A stretch of 64,000 nucleotides of DNA from Schaalia canis (lineage in GTDB: Bacteria > Actinomycetota > Actinomycetes > Actinomycetales > Actinomycetaceae): the NCBI RefSeq assembly GCF_003858455.1, contig NZ_RQZF01000012.1:1-64000 (forward strand), written 5' to 3'. Shown here piece by piece: positions 54,270 to 63,279 of this stretch. The position numbers and the translations under genes are program-made. Each line of letters opens with the position of its first letter. Within the stretch, counting starts at the first letter, position 1. The notes beneath the pieces were generated by a model that did no database searches, had not been told where the DNA came from, and saw nothing but the letters and a program-made list of their open reading frames with translations.

Positions 54270-54449
54270 AACACCAAGATACTTGAGGTCGAGAAAAGCA
54301 GCTGTGATGGAAAGCAAATTCACCACTCAAAGAGTCTCAAAAGGCCGAAGTTTCGCCGTTTCTTCACGGTAGGACGAGCCGCAAAGCGATCGCCTGGCGA
54401 AAAGAGGGGAGACGTAGGCCCCCAAAATGTGGCACAATCGTGGGTGCCT

Positions 54450-54521
54450 TCCGCCTTGGTGTAATTGGCAGCACAGAGGTTTTTGGTGCCTTTAGTCAAG
54501 GTTCGAGTCCTTGGGGCGGAG
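54450..54521 (+). tRNA. tRNA-Gln (UUG anticodon)
   Basis: Folds as a cloverleaf: acceptor TCCGCCT / GGGCGGA (one G-U), D arm GTGTAATTGGCAGCAC, anticodon stem GAGGT / GCCTT with loop TTTTGGT giving anticodon TTG, and T arm AAGGTTCGAGTCCTTG. Discriminator G; the CCA end is not encoded. It lies just upstream of glmU, as commonly found in actinobacteria. Confidence 0.93.
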
Positions 54522-54579
54522 CTAGTCGGGAACACGTCAATGTTTCCGCATGTCACAACATGCTTGGGGGAGGATCCCA

Positions 54580-55620
54580 ATGTCTTTGCTGGACGTATCT
54601 CGACCAACCGCAGTGATCGTGCTCGCCGCCGGTCAAGGCACGCGGATGAAATCAGAGCTCTCCAAAGTTGTTCACCCCCTTGCTGGCCTGTCCATGATCG
54701 GACACGCCCTGCGCACCGCACACAACCTCAACCCTGAACACGTCGTTGCCGTCGTACGCCACCAGCGTGAACAGGTCATGAACGAGGCCATGCGGGTTCT
54801 GCCCGACGTTGTTATCGCTGACCAGGATGAAATCCCCGGCACCGGTCGCGCTGTACTCTGCGGGCTCGCTGAGCTGCGTGAACGCATCGGTGAACTCACT
54901 GGAACCATTCTCGTCACCTCCGGCGACGTCCCCCTCCTCGCCGCCGACACCCTGGCCCAGCTCGTGCATCTGCATGACAAAGCCGGCCACGCAGTGTCCC
55001 TTGTCTCCACCATCGTTGACAACCCCACGGGGTACGGGCGCATCATCCGCAACGAAGCGGGCCACGTCGTCGCCATTGTTGAACAACGTGACGCCACCCC
55101 CGAACAAGCCGCCGTCCGTGAGATCAACGCCGGCATCTACGCTTTTGACGCTGCCTTCCTCCACTCAACACTCCAAGGCGTGGGCACGAACAACGCCCAG
55201 GGCGAGGTCTACCTCACCGACGTTGTCGCCGCCGCCGCGCCCGCCGGACGCACCGCAGGCGCCCTCGTCCTTGAAGACGAATGGCAGGCGCGCGGATGTA
55301 ACGATCGCGCGCAACTGGCTGAACTTGGTGCAGAGCTGAACCGACGCATCTGCCTGACCCATATGCGTGAAGGGGTCAGCATCGTTGATCCAGCCTCAAC
55401 GTGGATTGATGTTGATGTCACCATCGGCCCAGATACGACGATTTGGCCGGGCACAGTCCTACGTGGACACACTCAGATCGAGGGAGGCTGCCAGATCGGC
55501 CCCCACACCACCTTGACCGACGTGACGGTTGGTGCGCGAAGCGTTCTGCCGTCCCTGTGGGGTTCAAACGTGAACCTCCCAGCCGATACCATTGGAACAC
55601 CGCACTCGATCCTCAACTGA
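54580..55620 (+). CDS. glmU: UDP-GlcNAc pyrophosphorylase GlmU, C-terminally truncated
   Basis: The N-terminal uridyltransferase domain is complete: AVIVLAAGQGTRMKSELSKV, the UTP loop TSGDVPLL and GYGRIIRNEAGHVVAIVEQRD, then GEVYLTDVVAAA. Only about two coils of the left-handed beta-helix acetyltransferase domain follow (VDVTIGPDTTIWPGTVLRGH to HTTLTDVTVGARSVLP). The protein ends at residue 346, where full GlmU (450-490 residues) continues with the active-site His and acetyl-CoA-binding part. No recognisable remainder lies in any frame before prs. RBS GGGGGAGGA precedes ATG 54580. Uridylation should work; acetylation of GlcN-1-P should not. Confidence 0.85.
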   Translation: MSLLDVSRPTAVIVLAAGQGTRMKSELSKVVHPLAGLSMIGHALRTAHNLNPEHVVAVVRHQREQVMNEAMRVLPDVVIADQDEIPGTGRAVLCGLAELRERIGELTGTILVTSGDVPLLAADTLAQLVHLHDKAGHAVSLVSTIVDNPTGYGRIIRNEAGHVVAIVEQRDATPEQAAVREINAGIYAFDAAFLHSTLQGVGTNNAQGEVYLTDVVAAAAPAGRTAGALVLEDEWQARGCNDRAQLAELGAELNRRICLTHMREGVSIVDPASTWIDVDVTIGPDTTIWPGTVLRGHTQIEGGCQIGPHTTLTDVTVGARSVLPSLWGSNVNLPADTIGTPHSILN

Positions 55621-55673
55621 TCTGTGGATAGTGGGCGAAGCAAAGAGATTGCAACAGGGGAAGGAAACGCCGC

Positions 55674-56654
55674 ATGACCGGCTTGGTGACTAGCGGAGAA
55701 AAGCGTCTCGTTGTGGTGTCCGGACGGGCCCACCCTGAACTCGCCCGACAGGTAGGTGAAGAACTCGGCTGCGGCGTCAGCCCCACCACCGCCTACGACT
55801 TTGCCAGCTCGGAAATCTACGTGCGCTTCAACGAATCCGTGCGCGGCGCTGACGTCTTCGTCATCCAGTCCCACACGGGGCCGATCAACAAGTGGCTCAT
55901 GGAACAACTGCTCATGATTGACGCAGCCAAACGAGCCTCCGCTAAGCGCATCACCGCCGTCGCCCCCTTCTACCCCTACGCCCGCCAAGATAAGAAGCAC
56001 CAAGGCCGCGAGCCCATCTCTGCACGCCTTGTGGCTGACCTGTTCAAAACCGCTGGCGCTGACCGCGTGATGAGCGTTGACCTGCACGCTTCCCAGGAGC
56101 AAGGCTTCTTCGACGGCCCCGTCGACCATCTGTGGGCAATGCCCGTCCTCGTTGACTATGTGCGCGACCATGTTGATCTCGACAAGGTCACCATGGTCTC
56201 CCCTGATGCCGGTCGTATTCGCGTGGCAGAAAAGTGGTCGCGCAAGCTCGGCGGATGCCCCCTGGCTTTCGTTCACAAGACCCGCGACATTACCCGTCCG
56301 AACGTGTCGGTTGCTAACCGTGTTGTTGGTGACGTTGCCGGCCGCCAGTGTGTGCTCGTTGACGACATGATCGACACCGGCGGCACTATTGCTGAGGCCG
56401 TCAAGGTCCTCTACAACGAGGGCGCAGAGTCGGTCATTATTGCCGCCACCCACGGCATCCTCTCAGCACCTGCCGCCGAGCGTCTCTCTGAATGCGGGGC
56501 CTCTGAAGTGATCGTCACCGACACCTTGCCGATCACCGATGATAAGCGTTTCGATAACCTGACAGTCCTGTCCATTGCTCCTTTGCTCGCCTCAGCGATC
56601 AAGGAAGTTTTTGAGGACGGTTCGGTGGCCTCCCTCTTTGATGGAGTGGCCTAA
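55674..56654 (+). CDS. prs: ribose-phosphate pyrophosphokinase
   Basis: Makes PRPP for purine, pyrimidine, His and Trp synthesis. Motifs: FASSEIYVRFNESVRGADVF, VAPFYPYARQDKKHQGREPI, SVDLHASQEQGFF and the PRPP loop VLVDDMIDTGGTI. The 326 residues match class I PRPP synthetases. It follows glmU by 53 bp with GGGGAAGGAAA before the ATG; the glmU-prs-rplY order is common in actinobacteria. Confidence 0.97.
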   Translation: MTGLVTSGEKRLVVVSGRAHPELARQVGEELGCGVSPTTAYDFASSEIYVRFNESVRGADVFVIQSHTGPINKWLMEQLLMIDAAKRASAKRITAVAPFYPYARQDKKHQGREPISARLVADLFKTAGADRVMSVDLHASQEQGFFDGPVDHLWAMPVLVDYVRDHVDLDKVTMVSPDAGRIRVAEKWSRKLGGCPLAFVHKTRDITRPNVSVANRVVGDVAGRQCVLVDDMIDTGGTIAEAVKVLYNEGAESVIIAATHGILSAPAAERLSECGASEVIVTDTLPITDDKRFDNLTVLSIAPLLASAIKEVFEDGSVASLFDGVA

Positions 56655-56823
56655 ACCCTAGTGTGGGGGGTCGCTTTGGGTGGCCCACTCACGCTAGACT
56701 CATACAGTTGCTCCGGCGAGGGCGACGGCTCGTGAGCTGTTGCCGTTATCGACAGGGCGTCTACGGACATCTCCTGGCTGTACGCCGTTGCTGAAAACAT
56801 CGACCATTTCAAGGAGATATCCC

Positions 56824-57111
56824 ATGAGCGAAAACGTTCTCGTCGTTGAGTCCCGCACCGAGTTCGGCAAGGGTGCTGCCCGCCGCGCCCGCCGCGCAGG
56901 CTTCGTCCCCGGCGTTCTCTACGGTGCAGGCGAAGAGACCCTTCACCTGGACGTTCCCGGCCACGACCTCTTCCTCATTGCTCGTTCCACCAAGGGCGCC
57001 AAGGTTGAACTGCAGCTTGACGGCAAGAAGATCGCTGCCTTCATCAAGTCCGTGCAGGTGCACCCCGTCAGCCGCGCTCTGCTGCACGTCGACTTCCAGC
57101 TCGACAAGTGA
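56824..57111 (+). CDS. rplY: 50S ribosomal protein L25, short form
   Basis: 95 residues. Starts MSENVLVVESRTEFGKGAAR and continues RRAGFVPGVLYGAGEETLHL, the L25/CTC N-terminal domain that binds 5S rRNA, and ends HPVSRALLHVDFQLDK. It lacks the C-terminal TL5/CTC domain found in many actinobacterial homologues (about 200 residues). AAGGAGATAT precedes the ATG; a terminator follows. The longer reading frame upstream is not coding. Confidence 0.93.
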   Translation: MSENVLVVESRTEFGKGAARRARRAGFVPGVLYGAGEETLHLDVPGHDLFLIARSTKGAKVELQLDGKKIAAFIKSVQVHPVSRALLHVDFQLDK

Positions 57112-57165
57112 GCATTGAGGCAGCATCTCTCTGACAGAGTGCTTGTTGCCGTTCTTCAATATTTC

Positions 57166-57203
57166 CTGTGGGTCCCGCGATTGCGCGGGGCCCACAGTGC
57201 TTT
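57166..57203 (+). terminator. rho-independent terminator
   Basis: Fourteen-bp stem CTGTGGGTCCCGCG / CGCGGGGCCCACAG with an ATTG loop and a T-rich tail, ending the glmU-prs-rplY unit. Confidence 0.85.
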
Positions 57204-57397
57204 CTTGGTAGTAGCATCTGGCTTCTTCGCGGGAAGCAGGGAATCTTTCAGATATTCATAGATGTGAGAGTTCTCTCGTCTCAGATGTGTTGCGATTAGG
57301 AAACGAATGCGATGTTTCTCATTTGACAGGTTTAGCATGGTGAAACGTGCTGGGGCCGCAACCCAGCGATTCTTTTCGGAACCAAAGGAGAATCCCT

Positions 57398-58498
57398 GTG
57401 AAGAACTCCCTGAAGTTTGGCGCAGTTGCCGCTGCTGCAGCCCTGGCTCTCGCAGCCTGCGGTGCAGCTCCCGACGCACCCGCTTCCTCCGCCCCCGCCA
57501 CCGACGGCGCAGCATCGGGCACCCCCGCAGCTTCGGGCACCCTGAAGGCCTGCATGGTTTCTGACGCTGGCGGCTTCGAGGACAAGTCCTTCAACCAGTC
57601 CGGTAAGGAAGGCCTGGAGAAGGCTAAGGCAGAACTCGGCGTTGAGGTTTCCTACTCCGAGTCCCACTCCGCAGCAGACTTCACCCAGAACATTGACGCC
57701 CAGATCCAGGGCGGCTGCCAGCTCGTCTTCGGCGTTGGCTTCCTCATGGCTGAAGCCATGAACGAAGCAGCCAAGGCTAACCCCGAGGTCATGTTCGCAC
57801 TGGTTGACTCCGGCTTCGCTGACTCCCCCGAGAATGCTAAGGCCCTGCTCTTCAACACCGCTGAAGCCTCCTATCTGGCTGGTTACGCTGCTGCTGGCAT
57901 GACCACCACCGGCAAGGTCGGCACCTTCCTCGGTATGCAGCTGCCCTCTACCGCGATCTTCGCTGACGGCTTCTCCGACGGCATCGCCAAGTACAACGAG
58001 GTCCACGGCGGCACCATCCAGCTTCTCGGCTGGGACAAGGCCAAGCAGGAAGGCATGGCCACCGGCGACTTCGAAGACACCACCAAGGGCAAGCAGTTCT
58101 CCACCCAGCTCATCGAGCAGGGCGCTGACATCATCATGCCCGTTGCTGGCCCCGTTGGCGCTGGCACCCTGGCTGCTGCCACCGAAACCGGCAAGGCATC
58201 CGTCGTGTGGGTTGACGCCGATGGCTACCTGACCCAGCCCGAATCCGGCAAGGTCATCCTCACCTCCGTCATGAAGCAGATCGGCGCAGCCGTCTTCGAC
58301 ACCGTCAAGACCGCTCAGGAAGGCAAGTGGGATTCCGCTCCTTACGTTGGCACCCTGGCTAACGGTGGCGTGGGCCTTGCCCCCTTCCACGATTTCGATG
58401 CCAAGGTTTCCGCTGAGCTGAAGAAGGAGATCGAAGATCTCCAGGCTCAGATCGTCGATGGCACGATCAAGGTGGAGTCCGCTCACACCCCCAAGTGA
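57398..58498 (+). CDS. BMP-family nucleoside-binding lipoprotein
   Basis: Substrate-binding protein of an ABC nucleoside importer (BmpA/PnrA-like). Lipoprotein signal with lipobox LALAACG at about residue 24, then an Ala/Pro/Thr linker. The mature part begins LKACMVSDAGGFEDKSFNQS, the BMP N-terminal block, and contains LVFGVGFLMAEAMNEAAK and GTFLGMQLPS. 366 residues. The GTG follows AAAGGAG. It is the first gene of the nucleoside locus; a very strong hairpin separates it from the ATPase gene and probably favours its higher expression. Confidence 0.92.
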   Translation: MKNSLKFGAVAAAAALALAACGAAPDAPASSAPATDGAASGTPAASGTLKACMVSDAGGFEDKSFNQSGKEGLEKAKAELGVEVSYSESHSAADFTQNIDAQIQGGCQLVFGVGFLMAEAMNEAAKANPEVMFALVDSGFADSPENAKALLFNTAEASYLAGYAAAGMTTTGKVGTFLGMQLPSTAIFADGFSDGIAKYNEVHGGTIQLLGWDKAKQEGMATGDFEDTTKGKQFSTQLIEQGADIIMPVAGPVGAGTLAAATETGKASVVWVDADGYLTQPESGKVILTSVMKQIGAAVFDTVKTAQEGKWDSAPYVGTLANGGVGLAPFHDFDAKVSAELKKEIEDLQAQIVDGTIKVESAHTPK

Positions 58499-58519
58499 TC
58501 GGCACACCGAGTAACTGAA

Positions 58520-58572
58520 CACATAAGGGCTGGGGGTGCGGAGCGCGGCTCCGCACCCCCAGCCCTTATGTG
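58520..58572 (+). terminator. 25-bp perfect hairpin between binding protein and ATPase genes
   Basis: Arms 58520-58544 and 58548-58572 pair without mismatch around a 3-nt loop GCG. No long T run, and the downstream genes belong to the same transporter, so it probably acts as a partial terminator or as a 3' protective structure for the lipoprotein mRNA. Confidence 0.85.
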
Positions 58573-58683
58573 CGTTTATGTCAAAAGAGATGTATCTTGT
58601 GTAGATCATTGAGCAGGGTAGTGTCGCCTTGAACGGCAAAGATGCCTGTAACTGCTTCTGAATACACATCTGTAGGAGCTACT

Positions 58684-60240
58684 GTGAAACTCGAACTCGA
58701 GGGGATTACAAAGGTCTTTGGCCCACTCGTGGCCAATGATCATATCGACCTCGTCGTTGAAGAAGGGCAAATCCACGCTCTCCTTGGCGAAAACGGTGCC
58801 GGTAAATCAACGCTGATGAACGTTCTTTACGGCCTCTACCAGCCCGATGACGGCCGCATTCTCATCGACGGCCAACCTCAAACCTTCCGCGGCCCCGGCG
58901 ACGCAGTAGCCGCCGGTATCGGCATGGTCCACCAGCACTTCATGCTGGTACCTGTCTTCACCGTCGCTGAATCCGTAGCACTCGGCTACGAACCCACCAC
59001 CGGCGTTGGTGGAATCCTTGACCACAACGCCGCCCGTGACAAGGTTCGTGAACTCTCCGCACGCTTCGGTTTCGACATTGACCCCGACGCCCTCATCGAA
59101 GACCTGCCCGTCGGCGCACAGCAACGCGTAGAAATCATCAAGGCCCTCTCCCGCGATGCGAAAGTCCTCATCCTCGACGAGCCCACCGCCGTGCTCACCC
59201 CGCAAGAAACCGATGAACTCATCGAGATCATGCGCGAACTTAAAGCAGCGGGTACCTCCATCGTCTTCATCACCCACAAGCTCCGTGAAGTACGTGCCGT
59301 CGCCGACCACATCACCGTCATCCGGCGGGGCAAGGTCGTTGGTGAAGCCTCCCCAACTTCCACGGAAAAGGAGCTCGCCTCCCTTATGGTGGGCCGCGCT
59401 GTCGACCTCGGCGTCGCGAAAGACCCAGCCACCCCCGGAGAGCCCGTTCTGCGCTACCGTGACGTGTCCATGCTCGACGAACTCGGCCATGTGGCCCTTG
59501 ACCACGTGAACCTTGACGTTCACGCCGGAGAAATCCTGTGCGTCGCTGGCGTCCAAGGAAACGGTCAGACTGAACTGTGTGAGGTCACGCTCGGCTCCCA
59601 CGCCCCCAATGGTGGCCGCATCGAAATCGCCGGCACGGATCTTGCATCCTTGACCATCCGCCAGCGCCTCGAAAAGGGCCTGGGCTACGTGCCTGAAGAC
59701 CGCTTCGAGGACGGCATGATCACGAGCTTCTCCATTGCCGAGAACATGATCCTCGACCAGTACTACCACGCACCCTTCTCCGGTGGTGTCTCCATTGACC
59801 TCGGTGAGGTTGACCGCAACGCTGAGGCCCTGCGTGAAGAGTTCGACGTGCGAGTCACCTCCGTGCACGACCCCATCTCGACCCTGTCGGGCGGCAATCA
59901 GCAAAAAGCAATCCTCGCCCGCGAACTCTCCCGCCCCCTGAAGGTCCTCGTGGCCTCCCAACCAACCCGCGGCCTTGACGTCGGCTCCATCGAGTTCGTC
60001 CACTCCCGTATCGTCGCTGAACGTGACAAGGGAACGGCCGTCGTCGTTGTTTCCACCGAACTTGACGAGGTTGTCGCCCTCGCTGACCGCATTGCCGTCA
60101 TGTACCGCGGTCGCATTATCGGTATCGTCCCCGCTGACACCCCACGAGACGTCCTGGGCCTCATGATGGCCGGCGTCCCTGAGGACGAGGCACGCGAACA
60201 AGCAGCCCGCGCACACGCGGATAAGGAGGAAAACCTGTGA
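58684..60240 (+). CDS. nucleoside ABC importer, double ATPase
   Basis: 518 residues with two ATPase domains. The first is canonical (GENGAGKSTLMNVLYGLYQP, LPVGAQQRVEIIKAL, LDEPTAVLTP). The second has the altered loop AGVQGNGQTELCEV and LSGGNQQKAILARELSRPLK, normal for this sugar/nucleoside group (YufO/NupO-like). The GTG at 58684 follows AGGAG. It overlaps the first permease by 4 bp (GTGA). It powers import of nucleosides captured by the upstream lipoprotein. Confidence 0.93.
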   Translation: MKLELEGITKVFGPLVANDHIDLVVEEGQIHALLGENGAGKSTLMNVLYGLYQPDDGRILIDGQPQTFRGPGDAVAAGIGMVHQHFMLVPVFTVAESVALGYEPTTGVGGILDHNAARDKVRELSARFGFDIDPDALIEDLPVGAQQRVEIIKALSRDAKVLILDEPTAVLTPQETDELIEIMRELKAAGTSIVFITHKLREVRAVADHITVIRRGKVVGEASPTSTEKELASLMVGRAVDLGVAKDPATPGEPVLRYRDVSMLDELGHVALDHVNLDVHAGEILCVAGVQGNGQTELCEVTLGSHAPNGGRIEIAGTDLASLTIRQRLEKGLGYVPEDRFEDGMITSFSIAENMILDQYYHAPFSGGVSIDLGEVDRNAEALREEFDVRVTSVHDPISTLSGGNQQKAILARELSRPLKVLVASQPTRGLDVGSIEFVHSRIVAERDKGTAVVVVSTELDEVVALADRIAVMYRGRIIGIVPADTPRDVLGLMMAGVPEDEAREQAARAHADKEENL

Positions 60241-61475
60241 GCACCTCGCCAACCCTTGCCGATAAAGCACCCGAAAAGGATGCGCCCTCGTGGGTAACGC
60301 GCTTTCTTCGCAGCTTCATGAACCCCTCCGTGGGTACCATCGCAGGCGCTATCGCTCTGGCTTTGGTGATCGGTGCGCTCATCGTTGCGATCTTCGACCC
60401 TGAAGTTCAACGTACCGTCGGCTATCTTTTCGCTCGCCCCAGTGACTTCTTCGCTGCCTTCGGCTCAGCTTTTGGTGGCTTCTTCACCTCCTTGTTCCGC
60501 GGCGCAATCTTCGACTGGACGCAAAGCAGCTTTGCTGCGGCGATCAAGCCCATCACCGACACGATGCTGCGAGCCACTCCGCTGATTATCGCGGGCCTAG
60601 CTATTGCCGTCTCCTTCACTGCTGGTCTGTTCAACATTGGTGTCCAAGGCCAGCTCATGATGGGTGCCGTTCTTGGCGGTTTCATTGGATTCAACTTCCA
60701 ACTCCCCTACGGACTGCACCTGATTGTCGCTATTCTTGGCGCGATTGTGGGCGGTGCGATCTGGGGTTTCATCCCCGGTTTCTTGAAAGCCAAGCTGGGC
60801 GCCAACGAAGTGATCGTGACGATCATGCTCAACTCCGTGGCCGTCTACCTACTGCAATATATCCTCACCACCCAGCTCTTCACCGGCCCCGGCGGATACC
60901 CCGGCAAGTCCCAGAAGGTCGCTGAAACCGCGCAACTGCCTCTGCTGCTCGGATCGGGCTTCCGCCTGCACGCTGGCTTCCTGCTTGCCCTAGTCGCAGC
61001 CGTCTTCGTGTGGTGGATCCTCAAGCGTTCAACCTTCGGCTTTGAACTACGTGCCGCAGGCGCCAACCCGGCCGCTGCACGCACCGCTGGCATTAACGTG
61101 CCCCGCACCCTCATGCTGACCCTGGTCCTCTCGGGTGCCCTGGCTGGCCTGGCAGGTACCGCCCCCGTGCTCGGTACTGAAAAGTTCATCTCCGGTGACG
61201 TTGCGGCATCCTATGGTTTTGACGCTATCACCGTTGCCCTACTGGGCAAGTCCAGCCCTCTTGGTGTGGTGCTGGCCGGTCTGCTCTTTGGTGGTCTGAA
61301 CGCTGGTTCGGCCATCATGCAGTCCTCGAATATTCCCGTTGACATCGTTCAGATCACTCAGGCTGTCATTGTGTTGCTCATTGCAGCATCCGAGGCTATT
61401 CGCCTGCGTCGCGCCCAAAAGGCCGCGAACGCATCCTCTGCCTCCGCCGTGAAGAAGGAAGGAGCTGGCGCATGA
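60237..61475 (+). CDS. nucleoside ABC importer permease 1
   Basis: 412 residues, about ten membrane helices. The central block ATPLIIAGLAIAVSFTAGLF and NIGVQGQLMMGA, followed by GFELRAAGANPAAARTAGIN (cytoplasmic EAA-like loop), are typical of BMP-associated BPD_transp_2 permeases. N-terminal cytoplasmic tail of about 30 residues. It overlaps both neighbours by 4 bp, so translation is coupled. Confidence 0.92.
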   Translation: MSTSPTLADKAPEKDAPSWVTRFLRSFMNPSVGTIAGAIALALVIGALIVAIFDPEVQRTVGYLFARPSDFFAAFGSAFGGFFTSLFRGAIFDWTQSSFAAAIKPITDTMLRATPLIIAGLAIAVSFTAGLFNIGVQGQLMMGAVLGGFIGFNFQLPYGLHLIVAILGAIVGGAIWGFIPGFLKAKLGANEVIVTIMLNSVAVYLLQYILTTQLFTGPGGYPGKSQKVAETAQLPLLLGSGFRLHAGFLLALVAAVFVWWILKRSTFGFELRAAGANPAAARTAGINVPRTLMLTLVLSGALAGLAGTAPVLGTEKFISGDVAASYGFDAITVALLGKSSPLGVVLAGLLFGGLNAGSAIMQSSNIPVDIVQITQAVIVLLIAASEAIRLRRAQKAANASSASAVKKEGAGA

Positions 61476-62746
61476 GCACCGCAACACTGACAACCCCCGC
61501 TGCACAGGCCGAGGGCATTACCACCCCCATCCAGTGGCGTGACCCCATCGTCACCACCGCCATGACAGCACTCACCTTCATCATGGCCCTGCTGTCCTCA
61601 GGCTCCTCTCGCGTATCCTTCGCAGGCGCCACCAGCTGGTTCGACATGGGCAACTACACCATCCCCGCCATGATGACCGGCCTGATCCTCGGCGTTATTG
61701 CCCTGGCTTGCACGGCCATCGTCTGGAAGAAAGCCCTCGCCCGCCAGGAAGCATCCGGCTGGCTGGTTGGCATCGTCGGCATCGCCTTCGTCGTCACCTT
61801 CCTCCTGTGGACGGTCGCAGGCAAAGACACCTCCATGCTGCCCGTTGTCTCCCTGCTGGCTGGTGGCCTCATGTTCGCCACCCCACTGGTGTTCGGCTCC
61901 ATGTCGGGCATCGTCTGTGAACGCTCAGGCATCATCAATATCGCCATTGAAGGCCAGCTTCTTTTCGGCGCTTTCATGGCAACGATCTTCGCCTCGGCCA
62001 GTGGCAGCGTGTGGATGGGCCTCGTGGGTGCTCCCATCGCTGGCGCGCTCGTTTCGGTCCTGCTGGCACTGTTCACCATTAAGTACCGGGCCGACCACAT
62101 TGTCGTTGGCGTCGTCCTCAACATGCTCGTTGTGGGTCTGACGGCCTTCCTGTTCTCCACCCTGTTGAAGAACAACCCCGGCCTGAACCAGATCATGGCC
62201 CTGCCGACGTGGGGAATTCCTGTCCTCAAGGACATTCCGGTCATTGGCCCAGTCCTGTTCAACCAGTCCGTGCACATCTACCTGATGTTCATTGTGGTCA
62301 TCGTCTTGCAGTTCATGATCTTCAACTCCCGCTGGGGCCTGCGCACCCGCGCCAGCGGTGAACACCCCAAGGCCGCTGACACCGTCGGCATTAAGGTCAA
62401 CCGCATCCGCTGGCAAAACGTGATCCTCGCAGGCGCACTGGCCGGTATGGGTGGCGCCTTCTTCACCATCGGTCAAGGCCTGGCCTTCAGTAAAGACATG
62501 GCAGCCGGAAACGGCTTCATCGCCCTGGCCGCCATGATTCTGGGCCGCTGGAACCCACGTGGCGCTTTGGCTGCCGCCCTGCTCTTCGGCTTCGCGACAA
62601 ACCTTGGCGCTGTCATGCAGGTGGTGGGTTCACCCATCCCCGCCCAGTTCCTGCTGATGACCCCCTACCTGGTCACCATCTTGGCTGTTGCTGGCTTCGT
62701 TGGCGCTGTGCGCGCTCCCGCAGCCGAAGGTAAGCCCTACCCGTGA
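61472..62746 (+). CDS. nucleoside ABC importer permease 2
   Basis: 424 residues, about ten membrane helices. MSGIVCERSGIINIAIEGQL is the family hallmark of the second permease, and WGLRTRASGEHPKAADTVGI is the ATPase-coupling loop. It forms the transmembrane pore with the upstream permease. Overlaps it by 4 bp. An N-terminal extension of about 60 residues includes an extra hydrophobic segment. Confidence 0.92.
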   Translation: MSTATLTTPAAQAEGITTPIQWRDPIVTTAMTALTFIMALLSSGSSRVSFAGATSWFDMGNYTIPAMMTGLILGVIALACTAIVWKKALARQEASGWLVGIVGIAFVVTFLLWTVAGKDTSMLPVVSLLAGGLMFATPLVFGSMSGIVCERSGIINIAIEGQLLFGAFMATIFASASGSVWMGLVGAPIAGALVSVLLALFTIKYRADHIVVGVVLNMLVVGLTAFLFSTLLKNNPGLNQIMALPTWGIPVLKDIPVIGPVLFNQSVHIYLMFIVVIVLQFMIFNSRWGLRTRASGEHPKAADTVGIKVNRIRWQNVILAGALAGMGGAFFTIGQGLAFSKDMAAGNGFIALAAMILGRWNPRGALAAALLFGFATNLGAVMQVVGSPIPAQFLLMTPYLVTILAVAGFVGAVRAPAAEGKPYP

Positions 62747-62770
62747 TAGGCGGCTCGGAAGGAGCCTGAT

Positions 62771-63202
62771 ATGACTGACACAACCGCGTCCGCACAGGGC
62801 CTTGTCATTGACGAGGCCCTGTGGGCCCGCCTACGCGAAGCAGCCAACGCCGCTGCCGCACGCGCCTACGCCCCCTACTCCAAGTACCACGTCGGCGCGG
62901 CCGCCCTCGTCAATGACGGGCGCATCGTCACCGGCTGCAATGTGGAGAATGCGGGCCTGGGCGTTACCCTGTGCGCCGAGTGCGGACTCATCTCCGACCT
63001 CGTCAACGGGGGAGGGGGCCGCCTCGTGGCCTTCCTGTGCGTCAACGGCGACGGCGAGATTATTTCGCCATGTGGCCGCTGCCGCCAGATTCTCTTCGAG
63101 CATGGCGGTAACTCCCTGGTACTGACCATGCCTCAAGGCGTCATGACAATGAATGAGGTCCTCCCCGGAGCCTTTGGGCCTTCGGATCTGGACACGATGT
63201 GA
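62771..63202 (+). CDS. cdd: cytidine deaminase
   Basis: 143 residues. Zinc site: Cys of TLCAECGLI with catalytic Glu (C-A-E), and CGRCRQIL (C-x2-C). YAPYSKYHVGAAALV and GCNVENAGLGVTLCAECG are standard for the tetrameric type. It converts cytidine and deoxycytidine to uridine and deoxyuridine for salvage. AAGGAG precedes the ATG. It follows the importer permease by 24 bp, in the same operon. Confidence 0.96.
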   Translation: MTDTTASAQGLVIDEALWARLREAANAAAARAYAPYSKYHVGAAALVNDGRIVTGCNVENAGLGVTLCAECGLISDLVNGGGGRLVAFLCVNGDGEIISPCGRCRQILFEHGGNSLVLTMPQGVMTMNEVLPGAFGPSDLDTM

Positions 63203-63279
63203 GTAGGCCGGGGTCTGGCTGCCATGCCATGCAGGCGGGCGGCCAGGCCCCGCACCTGCGGTGGGAAGGAAAAGAAAAA

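Noticed and set aside
57332-60270. Long open frames antisense to the BMP lipoprotein and double ATPase genes
   Set aside because: Both are by-products of high-GC third positions; the plus-strand genes have clear families, ribosome binding sites and operon overlaps.
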